The notes beneath the pieces are model-generated. The model was not told the origin of the DNA, made no database searches, and saw only the letters and a list, made by a program, of their open reading frames with translations. Of a stretch of 64,000 nt of DNA, positions 1 through 7,242 are shown piece after piece (the first letter of the stretch is position 1; each line of letters opens with the position of its first letter). The stretch comes from Oscillospiraceae bacterium (lineage in GTDB: Bacteria > Bacillota > Clostridia > Oscillospirales > Ruminococcaceae), in assembly GCA_021769525.1 (NCBI GenBank), contig JAETSQ010000002.1, positions 61,743-125,742 of the forward strand, in the 5' to 3' direction. A program made the position numbers and the translations under genes.

Positions 1-207
1 GCCATCCCCAACGACCCGGAGAAGCCCTTTGTCACCAGCGGCATCCGGGTGGGCACCCCCGCCGTCACCACCAGGGGCCTTGTGGAGGAGGATATGGCGG
101 TCATCGCCCAGTGCATCGCTCAGGCGGCCACCGACTTTGACGCCAAGGCGGAGAGCATCCGGGAGGCGGTGGACGCCCTCTGCGCCCGCTACCCCCTGTA
201 CCAGTAA
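1..207 (+). CDS. glyA: Serine hydroxymethyltransferase, C-terminal end (partial)
   Basis: The reading frame is open from base 1 and stops at TAA 205-207, giving the last 68 residues of a protein that starts before the window. The segment reads [15 protein letters not shown] near its start. This is the C-terminal signature of PLP-dependent serine hydroxymethyltransferase, which interconverts serine and glycine and charges tetrahydrofolate with one-carbon units. The helical tail that follows ([13 protein letters not shown]) also fits the small C-terminal domain. The PLP lysine and active site lie outside the window. The next gene starts 9 bases later behind its own AAGGAGG, so the two may be cotranscribed. 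Confidence 0.9.
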   Translation, partial: AIPNDPEKPFVTSGIRVGTPAVTTRGLVEEDMAVIAQCIAQAATDFDAKAESIREAVDALCARYPLYQ

Positions 208-216
208 GGAGGCGCC

Positions 217-480
217 ATGGACCAGCAGCCGAAAAAAGAAAAACGCCCCTGGGGGAGGATCTACCTGCTGGGGGTGCGCATCCTCTGCCTGGGGGTGCTG
301 GCAGGGGCGGTGTGGCTGATGCTTTCCGGCCACTACATCGCCGCGGTGGTGCTGGGCATCTCCAGCCCCATGCTGGAGCAGGGCATCTACCGCTGCCCCT
401 ACTGCCGCACCCGCCTGAACCCCCGCCAGAGAAAACTGCCGCCCCACTGCGTCTGCCCGGAGTGCAAGCGGGAGCTTTAG
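217..480 (+). CDS. Small membrane protein with C-terminal zinc-ribbon-like cysteines
   Basis: An 87-residue protein with a good ribosome binding site (AAGGAGG, 207-213) just upstream. The N-terminus is short and basic (residues 1-14). One or two hydrophobic segments follow at about residues 17-50. The C-terminal part carries CPYC at about 60-63 and CVCPEC near the end, a four-cysteine arrangement suited to binding one zinc ion on the cytoplasmic side. I do not recognise a named family. Its position right after glyA suggests cotranscription, but nothing ties it to folate metabolism. The function is unknown. Confidence 0.7.
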   Translation: MDQQPKKEKRPWGRIYLLGVRILCLGVLAGAVWLMLSGHYIAAVVLGISSPMLEQGIYRCPYCRTRLNPRQRKLPPHCVCPECKREL

Positions 481-515
481 GCGCTGCGCTGGGCCTTTTC
501 GCCTGACCGGCGGGA

Positions 516-722
516 AAACCCCTCAGACATTTCCCTTCGGGAAATGCCAGCTCCCCTTTCAGGGGAGCCCTTGGCAGAATGGATAGCTTTGCGCTCCGCC
601 AGGGCCTCCCCTGAATGGGGAGGTGTCGAGCGAAGCGAGACGGAGGGGTTCTCCCCGCAGGGACTAAGCCTCCCTCGCCGAGGGAGGTGTCGAGCGAAGC
701 GAGACGGAGGGAGTTTTTCCAC
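516..722 (+). repeat. Modular hairpin-cassette repeat, copy 1
   Basis: This stretch consists of short GC-rich palindromes, for example CATTTCCC-TTC-GGGAAATG, CTCCCC-TTTCA-GGGGAG and CCTCCCTC-GCC-GAGGGAGG. They are joined by the hairpin TGTCGAGCGAAGCGAGAC, which occurs twice (about 624-641 and 689-706). Bases 516-623 match 15253-15360 almost base for base and have the same length (108). Different small hairpins fill the same slot, between a G-rich left flank and ACGGAGGG on the right, in the other copies. No convincing gene lies here; the open frames follow the repeat composition. Confidence 0.75.
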
Positions 723-803
723 GGGAGACTGCCCGACTACTCGGCTTTACTTTTATCGCAGCGGGCGGCACCCACTGAATCAACCTGCGCCTATCCGGCG
801 GGG

Positions 804-1098
804 CCCCCCTTTCTGTGCCGACAGAAAGGGGGGAAAGAACGGCTCAAGGGCTTTGCCCTTGAGAATCCCACCGGGGGGTTCCCATCTCGGCCTAAGAGCC
901 AGCCCTGCGGGCTGGTTGGCCTCGAAACGCGCCTGCTGGCGCAGCCTGGACCCTCCCAAAGGGTGGGGCAAACGCCCCACACCTTCTTATCCCTGCGGGG
1001 CTATTGATGATCCCCTCCGGGGATAGTACCCCCTACGGCCCTTCGGGCCTCCGGGGCCGCCGCCTGCGGCGGCGGTCTTGCGGCGGCTTTGCCGCCGC
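804..1098 (+). repeat. Array of consecutive short perfect hairpins
   Basis: Within about 295 bases there is a near-continuous series of hairpins with 2-4 base loops. Examples are a 13-bp stem at 804-833, CTCAAGGGC-TTT-GCCCTTGAG at 843-863, CCAGCCC-TGC-GGGCTGG at 899-915, GCGCC-TGCT-GGCGC at 929-942, TGGGGC-AAAC-GCCCCA at 964-979, ATCCCC-TCC-GGGGAT at 1010-1024, GGCCC-TTC-GGGCC at 1037-1049, an 8-bp GC stem at 1056-1073 and another at 1080-1098. No protein gene is supported. It may be a degenerate mobile repeat or a structured transcript leading into rarA. Confidence 0.7.
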
Positions 1099-1196
1099 TC
1101 TGCCATCTAAGGCTCCAGGCAGTCGCTTGTGTCCTGCGTAAAGGTAAGGAGCGGGGCCTGCCCCCGCTCCGGGTAGGGCGAAAACCGGACGAAGTC

Positions 1197-1244
1197 CGGA
1201 CGTTCTTTTTTGCTTCTTTTTTCTCACGGGTGAGAAAAAAGAAG
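1197..1244 (+). repeat. 48-bp repeat ending in a 15-bp perfect stem, copy 1
   Basis: Bases 1213-1227 (CTTCTTTTTTCTCAC) pair perfectly with 1230-1244 across a 2-base loop. The 48-base block 1197-1244 is identical to 15751-15798. Weaker similarity extends upstream in both places, beginning at a shared CTCCAGGCAGTC (about 1110 and 15676). In both cases the block sits just upstream of a gene (rarA here, an aminotransferase there). A related but different stem lies after secA at 51918-51955. The T-rich left arm could act as a terminator for leftward transcription, but the role is not established. Confidence 0.7.
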
Positions 1245-1294
1245 TGGGGTTTGGGGCAAGGCCCCAAAATCACACCTATAAAGGAGGCACGACC

Positions 1295-2572
1295 ATGTCC
1301 GCACCACTGGCCGACCGCGTTCGGCCCCGCGCCCTTTCCGAGATGGTGGGGCAGGAGCACCTCCTGGGGGAAGGGGCCCTTCTGCGGCGCATCGCCCAGG
1401 GGGGGAGCATCCCCAACATGATCTTCTACGGGCCCTCCGGGGTGGGCAAGACCACCGCCGCCCGGATCATCGCCGCCTCGGCGGGGAAGAAGCTGGAGCG
1501 CCTCAACGGCACCACCGCCTCCACCGGGGACATCAAGGCCATCATCGCGGGCCTCAGCGGCTTTGACGCCCTGGGCGGGGTGATCCTCTACCTGGACGAG
1601 ATCCAGTACCTGAACAAGAAGCAGCAGCAGACCCTCCTGGAGTTTATCGAGGACGGGTCCATCACCCTCATCGCCTCCACCACCGAAAACCCCTACTTCT
1701 ACGTCTACAACGCCATCCTCAGCCGCAGCACCGTCTTTGAATTCAAGCCGGTCTCCGCCTCGGAGATCCAGCGGGGGCTCCGGCGGGTGGCGGAGGTCCT
1801 CCGGGAGGAGGACCCGGACCTGGAGGTGGAGGAGGGGGTGCTCCCCCACATCGCCGCCACCTGCGGCGGGGATGTGCGCAAGGCGGTGAACGCTCTGGAG
1901 CTGGCCTGGCTGGGAACCTCCGCGGGGGAGGGGCCCCGGCGGATCACCCTGGCGGACGCCCAGGCGGTGAGCCAGCGCAGCGCCATGCGGTACGACCGGG
2001 AGGGGGACGAGCACTACGACCTCCTTTCCGCCCTCCAGAAGTCCATCCGGGGCAGCGACCCGGACGCGGGGCTCCACTACCTGGGGCGGCTGCTGGAGGC
2101 GGGGGACCTCCTTTCCCCCTGCCGCCGCCTGCTGGTCATCGCCGCGGAGGACGTGGGCCTCGCCTATCCCATGGCCATGGCTATCGTCAAGGCCTGCGTG
2201 GATTCGGCCCTCCAGCTGGGCCTGCCGGAAGCCCGCATCCCTCTGGCGGAGGCGGTGATCCTCATGGCTACCGCCCCCAAGTCCAATTCCGCCATCCTGG
2301 GGATAGACGCCGCCATGGGGGACATCCGCCGGGGCAAGGCGGGCCCCATCCCCCGGTGCCTCCAGAATAAGCACTACGACGGGGCGGACGCCAAGGTAAA
2401 AGGCCAGTTCTACCAGTATCCCCACGATTTCCCCGGCCACTGGGTCCCCCAGCAGTACCTGCCGGATATTCTGGCGGGCACCGTCTACTACCGCCACGGC
2501 GACAACAAGACGGAGCAGGCCGCCCGCGCCTACTGGGAGGCCGTCAAGGGCCGGCCGCAGGGATCCGGCTAA
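1295..2572 (+). CDS. rarA: Replication-associated recombination protein A (RarA/MgsA, AAA+ ATPase)
   Basis: A 425-residue clamp-loader-like AAA+ ATPase that acts at stalled replication forks and interacts with single-stranded-DNA-binding protein. Near the N-terminus it has PLADRVRPRALSEMVGQEHL, the family opening. It also has Walker A GPSGVGKTT (about residues 46-54), Walker B LYLDEIQ (about 98-104) and an ASTTENP sensor-1 stretch. The C-terminal tetramerisation region reads RGKAGPIPRCLQNKHYDG. I chose ATG 1295 because AAGGAGG lies at 1281-1287. An in-frame ATG at 1244 lacks such a site and its extra residues are repeat-derived. Length is normal for the family. The gene ends against a strong bidirectional terminator. 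Confidence 0.95.
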   Translation: MSAPLADRVRPRALSEMVGQEHLLGEGALLRRIAQGGSIPNMIFYGPSGVGKTTAARIIAASAGKKLERLNGTTASTGDIKAIIAGLSGFDALGGVILYLDEIQYLNKKQQQTLLEFIEDGSITLIASTTENPYFYVYNAILSRSTVFEFKPVSASEIQRGLRRVAEVLREEDPDLEVEEGVLPHIAATCGGDVRKAVNALELAWLGTSAGEGPRRITLADAQAVSQRSAMRYDREGDEHYDLLSALQKSIRGSDPDAGLHYLGRLLEAGDLLSPCRRLLVIAAEDVGLAYPMAMAIVKACVDSALQLGLPEARIPLAEAVILMATAPKSNSAILGIDAAMGDIRRGKAGPIPRCLQNKHYDGADAKVKGQFYQYPHDFPGHWVPQQYLPDILAGTVYYRHGDNKTEQAARAYWEAVKGRPQGSG

Positions 2573-2573
2573 A

Positions 2574-2618
2574 AAAGGGACTTTGTTCCGGCAGCATCTG
2601 CCGAAACAAAGTCCCTTT
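2574..2618. terminator. Bidirectional terminator between rarA and the MerR gene
   Basis: A 21-bp stem with one mismatch (AAAGGGACTTTGTT... pairing with ...AACAAAGTCCCTTT) closes on a CAT loop. It has A-runs on the left and T-runs on the right, so it can work for both convergent genes. Confidence 0.9.
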
Positions 2619-2625
2619 GTTTCGC

Positions 2626-3423
2626 TCAGGGCAGGCTCGCGATGGGCACGGCCACTTGGGTGATATAATCCGCGCTGTTTGCTCCGCGATTGGGCGGGCC
2701 CTCCAAATAGATGGAGCGGAACGGCCCCGTGACCTGGAAATTGTGCTTTTGCACATACTCCTCCAGGGCCCGGATCGCGGTCCCGGTCCCCTCGTAGGGG
2801 CCCCGGTAGTAGATACATAGGGCATCGGTGGCCGCAAAGTCCATCCGCTCCGGTCCGTCAAAGCTGTCGTGCATCGGGATGCAGCACTTAAACTCCAGCA
2901 CACCGGAGTCCTGGGGCATACGCATGGTGAACATCTTCCCGCTTCTGGCCATCATTCCGGTCCGGGCGGCGGCGATGTAGGTATCCCGCAGATGGTCGGA
3001 GGCCTCGGAAACAGTCCCGTACAGATACTGCCGGCAGAAGCACACCTGCCGGGGAAGGAAGGCTCTGCGGATGGTCAGGTCGCCCTGCTTTGCGGAGCGC
3101 ACCTGAAGCATCTGGATGTTGTTGTCCAGGGTCCCGCGGAGCTCCAGCAGGCGCTGCAAATGGAGGTCCATATTCCTCGCGTTGGAGTAATATTCCGAGA
3201 CCTCCTTCAGCGACAGCCCCAGGGTCTGCAGGCCGCGGATGGAGCTGATCTGCGTCATATTATCCGCCGAATAATACCGGAAGCCGCTTTCCTCGTCCTT
3301 TACGGCGGGGGTCAGCAGGCCCATGTCCTCATAGACCAGGAGCGCTTTGCGGGTCACGCCGAGGATCTTTGTCACCTCGCCGATGCGGAACAGCCCATCT
3401 CTGTGTTTTTTCATTAGCAGCAT
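2626..3423 (-). CDS. MerR-family transcriptional regulator with GyrI-like effector domain
   Basis: A 265-residue BmrR-like activator. The N-terminal winged helix reads FRIGEVTKILGVTRKALLVYED (about residues 12-32) followed by GFRYYS, the MerR DNA-binding signature. A dimerisation helix spans about 80-110. The rest is a GyrI-like ligand-binding domain, with YYRGPYEGTGTAIRALEEYV near residues 205-224. It reads away from a plus-strand promoter that has the 19-bp spacer and central palindrome typical of MerR targets (3446-3476), so it probably controls the two-component genes on the other side. The start could also be the ATG at 3414. No cysteine metal site is seen in the N-terminal region, so the ligand is probably a small organic molecule. 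Confidence 0.9.
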   Translation of the reverse strand: MLLMKKHRDGLFRIGEVTKILGVTRKALLVYEDMGLLTPAVKDEESGFRYYSADNMTQISSIRGLQTLGLSLKEVSEYYSNARNMDLHLQRLLELRGTLDNNIQMLQVRSAKQGDLTIRRAFLPRQVCFCRQYLYGTVSEASDHLRDTYIAAARTGMMARSGKMFTMRMPQDSGVLEFKCCIPMHDSFDGPERMDFAATDALCIYYRGPYEGTGTAIRALEEYVQKHNFQVTGPFRSIYLEGPPNRGANSADYITQVAVPIASLP

Positions 3424-3445
3424 CCCGTCTTTCGTGGAAAATCTC

Positions 3446-3476
3446 TTGATTCGTCCCCTGGGGGACGATTTATAAT
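3446..3476 (+). promoter_or_regulatory. MerR-type promoter/operator: TTGATT-N19-TATAAT with central palindrome
   Basis: The -35 box TTGATT (3446-3451) and -10 box TATAAT (3471-3476) are separated by 19 bases, two more than optimal. Across the spacer lies a perfect inverted repeat, TCGTCCCC-TG-GGGGACGA (3451-3468). This geometry, an over-long spacer with an operator inside it, is the hallmark of promoters activated by MerR proteins. The adjacent divergent gene encodes such a protein. The first gene downstream starts at 3578. Confidence 0.85.
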
Positions 3477-3577
3477 TTAAGTATATCAGATGAAAAAACG
3501 GATTTCAATACGGCAGACCGTGCAGATGTGTCCGCGGTTTTGCAGGGGCCTTGCCCCGTGGAGGGAGGGAGCTGACT

Positions 3578-4306
3578 GTGATCCGAGTGGCGATTTGTGA
3601 CGATGACCGGTCCGTGCTGCAGGAGCTCCAGGGCTTTATGGAGCGGTATCGCGAAAGACAGGAGCTGGTGCACACCTCCTTTTGCAGTTCGCTGGAGCTG
3701 CTGGCCGGGATCGAGCGGGGGGGCCGGTTCGATATTCTGTTTCTGGACATCCTGATGCCCGGCCAGAACGGGATCGAGGCCGCGGTGGAGATCCGCCGCC
3801 ATGACAGCAATGTCAAGATCGTTTTTCTCACGGATTCCAGCGAATTCGCCATCCAGTCCTATGAGGTGGACGCGTTTTTTTACCAGCTCAAGCCGCTGCG
3901 GTGGGAGGATTTTTCCCGCGTGATGGATTCCGCCCTGGAGCAGTGCTGCCAGGAGCAGGAGAACAGCCTGATCCTGCAGTGCAGGGAGGGGATCACCCGG
4001 ATGGAGCTGCGGCGGCTGGAATTCTGCGAGGTGATCCACCGCACGCTGCTCTTCCACCTCACCTCCGGGAAGGTGCTGGAGAGCACCGGAAGCATGGAGG
4101 AGCTGGCAAAGAAGCTGCTCCCCTATGGCAGCTTTTTCCGGGTCCACCGTTCCTATATCGTCAACCTGGACTATGTGCAGTCCATTTCCTACCGGGCTGT
4201 CACCATGGCCAGCCTGGCGGAGATCCCCATCCCAAGGGGAAAGTACACCGAGGTAAAGAAAGCCTTCTTTGCCTACGCATTCCGGAACGGGCAGGTGAGA
4301 TTATGA
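3578..4306 (+). CDS. Response regulator, receiver plus LytTR DNA-binding domain (AgrA-like)
   Basis: A 242-residue two-component response regulator. The receiver domain (residues about 1-120) has the acidic pair in AICDDD and the phosphoacceptor D57 in FLDILMPG. The LytTR domain (about 140-240) has FFRVHRSYIVNLDYV, the usual LytTR signature. The start is GTG 3578, because GAGGGAGGGAG (3561-3571) is correctly spaced from it; a TTG at 3551 lies in frame but precedes this site. The stop overlaps the kinase start (ATGA). LytTR regulators usually bind paired 9-bp direct repeats upstream of peptide-signalling or cell-surface genes. No obvious autoinducing-peptide gene is seen next to it. Confidence 0.93.
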   Translation: MIRVAICDDDRSVLQELQGFMERYRERQELVHTSFCSSLELLAGIERGGRFDILFLDILMPGQNGIEAAVEIRRHDSNVKIVFLTDSSEFAIQSYEVDAFFYQLKPLRWEDFSRVMDSALEQCCQEQENSLILQCREGITRMELRRLEFCEVIHRTLLFHLTSGKVLESTGSMEELAKKLLPYGSFFRVHRSYIVNLDYVQSISYRAVTMASLAEIPIPRGKYTEVKKAFFAYAFRNGQVRL

Positions 4307-5589
4307 ACGGGACCGCAACGCTGCTTTCCCTGGTGAACGATGCCGCGGTGAGCGTCTTTGGCGGGCTGCTGTCCGCCGCCTTCTGCGGCGCCCTGGATAC
4401 CCGCAGGAACCGCTGCATCTTTTGGCTGGGCATGGCGCTGATGCTCGTTCCCCAGGGGGCGGTGTACCTCCTTTGGAGCGCGGAGTTCCGGCTCCAGGTC
4501 TATCCTCTCATCGTGCATCTGCCGCTGCTCATCCTGCTCTACGCCCTCACCAAAAAGTGGCTGTGGCCGGCCGTCAGCATCCTGTCCGCCTACCTCTTCT
4601 GCCAGATGCGCCGCTGGCTGGCGCTCTTGGCGGCGGCGGTGCTGCCGGGGGAGGAGATGACCCAGAAGCTGGCGGAGCTCATCTTCACCCTGCCGCTGCT
4701 GCTGATCTTTCTGCGCTTTGCCGCCCCCGCCGTCCGGCAGCTTATGGAGCACCCGCCAAAGACCCAGTGCCAATTCGGCCTGGTGCCGGCCCTCTACTAT
4801 GCCTTTGACTATCTGACGCGGATCTACACCGACCTTTTATCCAGCGGTTCCCCTGTGGTGGTGGAGTTTATGCCCACCGTCTGCTGCGGGGCCTACCTGG
4901 TGTTCCTGCTGTATAACTTCCAGGAGGAGCGCCAGCGGCAGCAGATGCAGCAGATACAGAGCAACCTGGACCTCCAGCTTTCCCAAGCCGTCCGGGAGAT
5001 CCGTGACCTGCGGGAATCCCAGTCCCAGGCGGCCTGTTACCGGCACGACCTGCGCCACCATCTGCAATACCTGCTCTCCTGCATCGAAAATGACCAAACG
5101 GAGCGGGCGAAGGACTATATCAGCGGGATCAGCTCGGAGATCGAGACGCAGCAGGTGCAGCGCTACTGCGAAAACGAAGTGGTGAACCTGATCCTTTCCG
5201 CCTTTGTCAAGCGGGCGGAAGAAACGGGGATCCGGATGGAGATACAGGGGGCGGTCCCCGGCTTTCTGGCCGTTCCGGATAACGATCTGTGCGTCATCCT
5301 TTCCAACGCCCTGGAAAACGCGATCCATGCCTGTCTGCCCTTTGCGTTGGAGGAAGGGCCCTGTGTGATCCGTGTGGAGTTCCGTTTTCAGGAAAAGACG
5401 GGGAGGCTGTTTTTGCAGATCAGCAATCCCTGCGGGGAGGAGATCCGGTTTGAAAAGGGCCTCCCGGTGTCCGACCGGCCGGGCCACGGGATCGGTGTGC
5501 AGAGTATCCGCGCCGTAGTGGAGCGGCACGGCGGGGACTGCACCTTTCTGGCGGAGAACGGACGATTTGTCCTGCGGCTCTTCCTGTGA
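4303..5589 (+). CDS. Sensor histidine kinase with GHKL ATPase domain (AgrC-like)
   Basis: A 428-residue membrane kinase translationally coupled to the response regulator by an ATGA overlap. About six hydrophobic segments fill residues 5-190. A coiled linker follows (about 205-240). The phosphoacceptor motif YRHDLRHHL has H248. The ATP-binding part has the N box NALENAIHACLP and the G box GHGIGVQSI. This is the AgrC/CitA-like GHKL layout used for peptide or small-molecule sensing. Expression probably depends on the MerR-type promoter at 3446-3476, an unusual layer of control for this type of kinase. Confidence 0.92.
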   Translation: MNGTATLLSLVNDAAVSVFGGLLSAAFCGALDTRRNRCIFWLGMALMLVPQGAVYLLWSAEFRLQVYPLIVHLPLLILLYALTKKWLWPAVSILSAYLFCQMRRWLALLAAAVLPGEEMTQKLAELIFTLPLLLIFLRFAAPAVRQLMEHPPKTQCQFGLVPALYYAFDYLTRIYTDLLSSGSPVVVEFMPTVCCGAYLVFLLYNFQEERQRQQMQQIQSNLDLQLSQAVREIRDLRESQSQAACYRHDLRHHLQYLLSCIENDQTERAKDYISGISSEIETQQVQRYCENEVVNLILSAFVKRAEETGIRMEIQGAVPGFLAVPDNDLCVILSNALENAIHACLPFALEEGPCVIRVEFRFQEKTGRLFLQISNPCGEEIRFEKGLPVSDRPGHGIGVQSIRAVVERHGGDCTFLAENGRFVLRLFL

Positions 5590-5759
5590 TCCTCCCCGGC
5601 CGCCGCCTGCGTTTGGGGACGTTTTTGGTTCGATTCATACACGGCCTCCCATTTCCTCCCGGTTTGCGTGTATAGTGTAAAGAGCAAGCTGCGGAGTGTG
5701 GGGGCTGTTGTTTTTTGGCTTCCGCCCTCCGGATGCAGACAGAAACAGGAGGAACGATC

Positions 5760-6590
5760 ATGAAACTGAACAAGGTATTTGCCGTTTTGCTGGCACTGAC
5801 CCTCTGCCTGACCCTGGCCGCCTGCGGCGGCGATGAGCCCGCCCCGGCCCCCGGCAGCGCAGGCGCTCCCGCAGGGAGCGGCAGCGTGGACGCCTCCGGG
5901 GCCATTGCCACCCTGAACGATGCCATCAACGCCCTCAACGAGATCGCCGATGTGATAAACGCCAACCTGGACGTGGTACCCCAGGAGATGGTGGACGTGA
6001 TGAACAACATCGGGGCGGAGCTGGAGGGCTACAAGACCGAACTGCAAAGCTCCTCCCTCACCCAGGCCCGCCTGGATGAGATCGCCGCCGACCTGGAGGG
6101 CGCCCCCGATTCCATCGCCTCGCTGAAGTCCGATGTGGAGGAGATCATCGGGGGACTCCGGGACCTGGCGGAGGTGGATTCCTACACCGAGATCCCCGTC
6201 CTGAACTACATCGCGGATAAGCTGATCCCCGTCCCCGCCGACCTGGTGGGGAGCTGGTGGAACTTTGCCGGCGGCTTCCTGGAAGGCAGAGACATGACCC
6301 AGGAGGAGGCCGATGCCGTAAGTGCGGCTTATGGCGGGTACCTGGCCTGTAACTTTGAAGCGGAAAACGCCTCCATCACAAAGGAACCCTACATCCAGTA
6401 CGGCCCCTACGAGGTGCAGGAGGACGGCTACACCGTTGTCCTGGCGCTGACAGACATGGAGACCCAGACGGACTGCACCTATGTCGGCGTTTTTGCCGAC
6501 ATCGACGGTACGCGGGTCATGGTGATGCTCTCCGCCGCGGACCCCAACACCGCCCTTTACATGGCTGAGCTGGGCGAAGACGCCGGTTAA
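5760..6590 (+). CDS. Putative lipoprotein of unknown function
   Basis: A 276-residue secreted lipoprotein. The basic, hydrophobic signal peptide (MKLNKVFAVLLALTLCLTLAAC) ends in a lipobox with the lipidated cysteine at residue 22. A disordered Pro/Gly/Ala linker follows, then a long helical region (about 45-160) rich in acidic residues and Ala. The C-terminal mixed domain (about 175-270) has YGPYEVQEDGYTVVL. AGGAGG at 5747-5752 fixes the start. No enzyme motif is visible. The gene is followed by a terminator, so it appears to be transcribed alone or as the end of the two-component transcript, and it could be a target of that system. Confidence 0.75.
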   Translation: MKLNKVFAVLLALTLCLTLAACGGDEPAPAPGSAGAPAGSGSVDASGAIATLNDAINALNEIADVINANLDVVPQEMVDVMNNIGAELEGYKTELQSSSLTQARLDEIAADLEGAPDSIASLKSDVEEIIGGLRDLAEVDSYTEIPVLNYIADKLIPVPADLVGSWWNFAGGFLEGRDMTQEEADAVSAAYGGYLACNFEAENASITKEPYIQYGPYEVQEDGYTVVLALTDMETQTDCTYVGVFADIDGTRVMVMLSAADPNTALYMAELGEDAG

Positions 6591-6618
6591 TAAAAAGAAA
6601 CAGGAACACTGCCCAATG

Positions 6619-6656
6619 AAAACGGCGGATGCGGAAAGGTCCGCGTCTGCCGTTTT
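6619..6656 (+). terminator. Rho-independent terminator after the lipoprotein gene
   Basis: The stem AAAACGGC-GGA-GCGGA pairs with TCCGC-TC-GCCGTTTT around an AAGG loop and is followed by a short T-rich stretch. Confidence 0.8.
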
Positions 6657-6689
6657 CTGCTTTACCATCCAAAGAAAGGAACTATGACT

Positions 6690-7238
6690 ATGGGAATCGT
6701 CATCCTTGCCATCCTTGTGGTCCTCCTGATCCTGTGGGCCGTCTCCACCCAGCGCAGGCTGACGGTGATGGATGAGAACATCAACAACGCCATGGCCCAG
6801 ATCGGCGTGCAGCTCTCCTCCCGCTTCGATGCCCTCACCGCCCTGCTGGACCTCACCAAGGGCTACGCCGCCCACGAATCCCAGACCCTCATCGAGACCA
6901 TCAAATCCCGCCGCAGCGTCATCACCGCCACCTCCACCCCGGACGATGTCCTGAAGCAGGAGGGGGTCATCGCCGAGGCCCTGGGGCGCATCTCCATGGT
7001 GGCGGAAAAGTACCCGGAGCTGAAGGCCAACGAGAACTACATGAAGTGCATGAACGCCGTGGACAGCTACGAGAAGATGGTCCGCACCAGCCGCCTCATC
7101 TACAACGACAGCGTCACCAAGCTGAACCGGGAGATCCGGATGTTCCCCGCCTCCCTGGTGGCCGGGGTCTTCGGCTTCCGCCAGCGGGATTACCTGGAGG
7201 CGGTGGAAGAGAAGGCGGATATGCCCAGCATGAAGTGA
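6690..7238 (+). CDS. LemA family protein
   Basis: A 182-residue protein with one N-terminal membrane anchor (residues about 2-20) and a long antiparallel helical bundle. NAMAQIGVQLSSRFDAL and the FNxxVxxxN-like end (RLIYNDSVTKLNREIRMFP) are the LemA family landmarks. LemA proteins are membrane-anchored and usually sit next to DUF2207/TPM-type membrane proteins, as here: the next gene begins 4 bases downstream. The biochemical role is unknown. AAAGGA at 6675-6680 suits the ATG at 6690 better than the ATG at 6684. Confidence 0.9.
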   Translation: MGIVILAILVVLLILWAVSTQRRLTVMDENINNAMAQIGVQLSSRFDALTALLDLTKGYAAHESQTLIETIKSRRSVITATSTPDDVLKQEGVIAEALGRISMVAEKYPELKANENYMKCMNAVDSYEKMVRTSRLIYNDSVTKLNREIRMFPASLVAGVFGFRQRDYLEAVEEKADMPSMK

Positions 7239-7242
7239 GCCG

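Noticed and set aside
544..1026. Open frames of 160 and 130 residues in the repeat region before rarA
   Set aside because: They follow the hairpin repeats, have no ribosome binding site and no recognisable protein features.
1001..2818. 605-residue minus-strand open frame opposite rarA
   Set aside because: It runs antisense to a clear RarA coding frame, is low-complexity (Gly/Pro/His/Arg-rich), and is produced by high third-position GC. Similar long shadows at 5388-7412, 20468-23116, 28666-30477, 47114-49108, 51172-53298 and 58831-60933 were rejected for the same reason.
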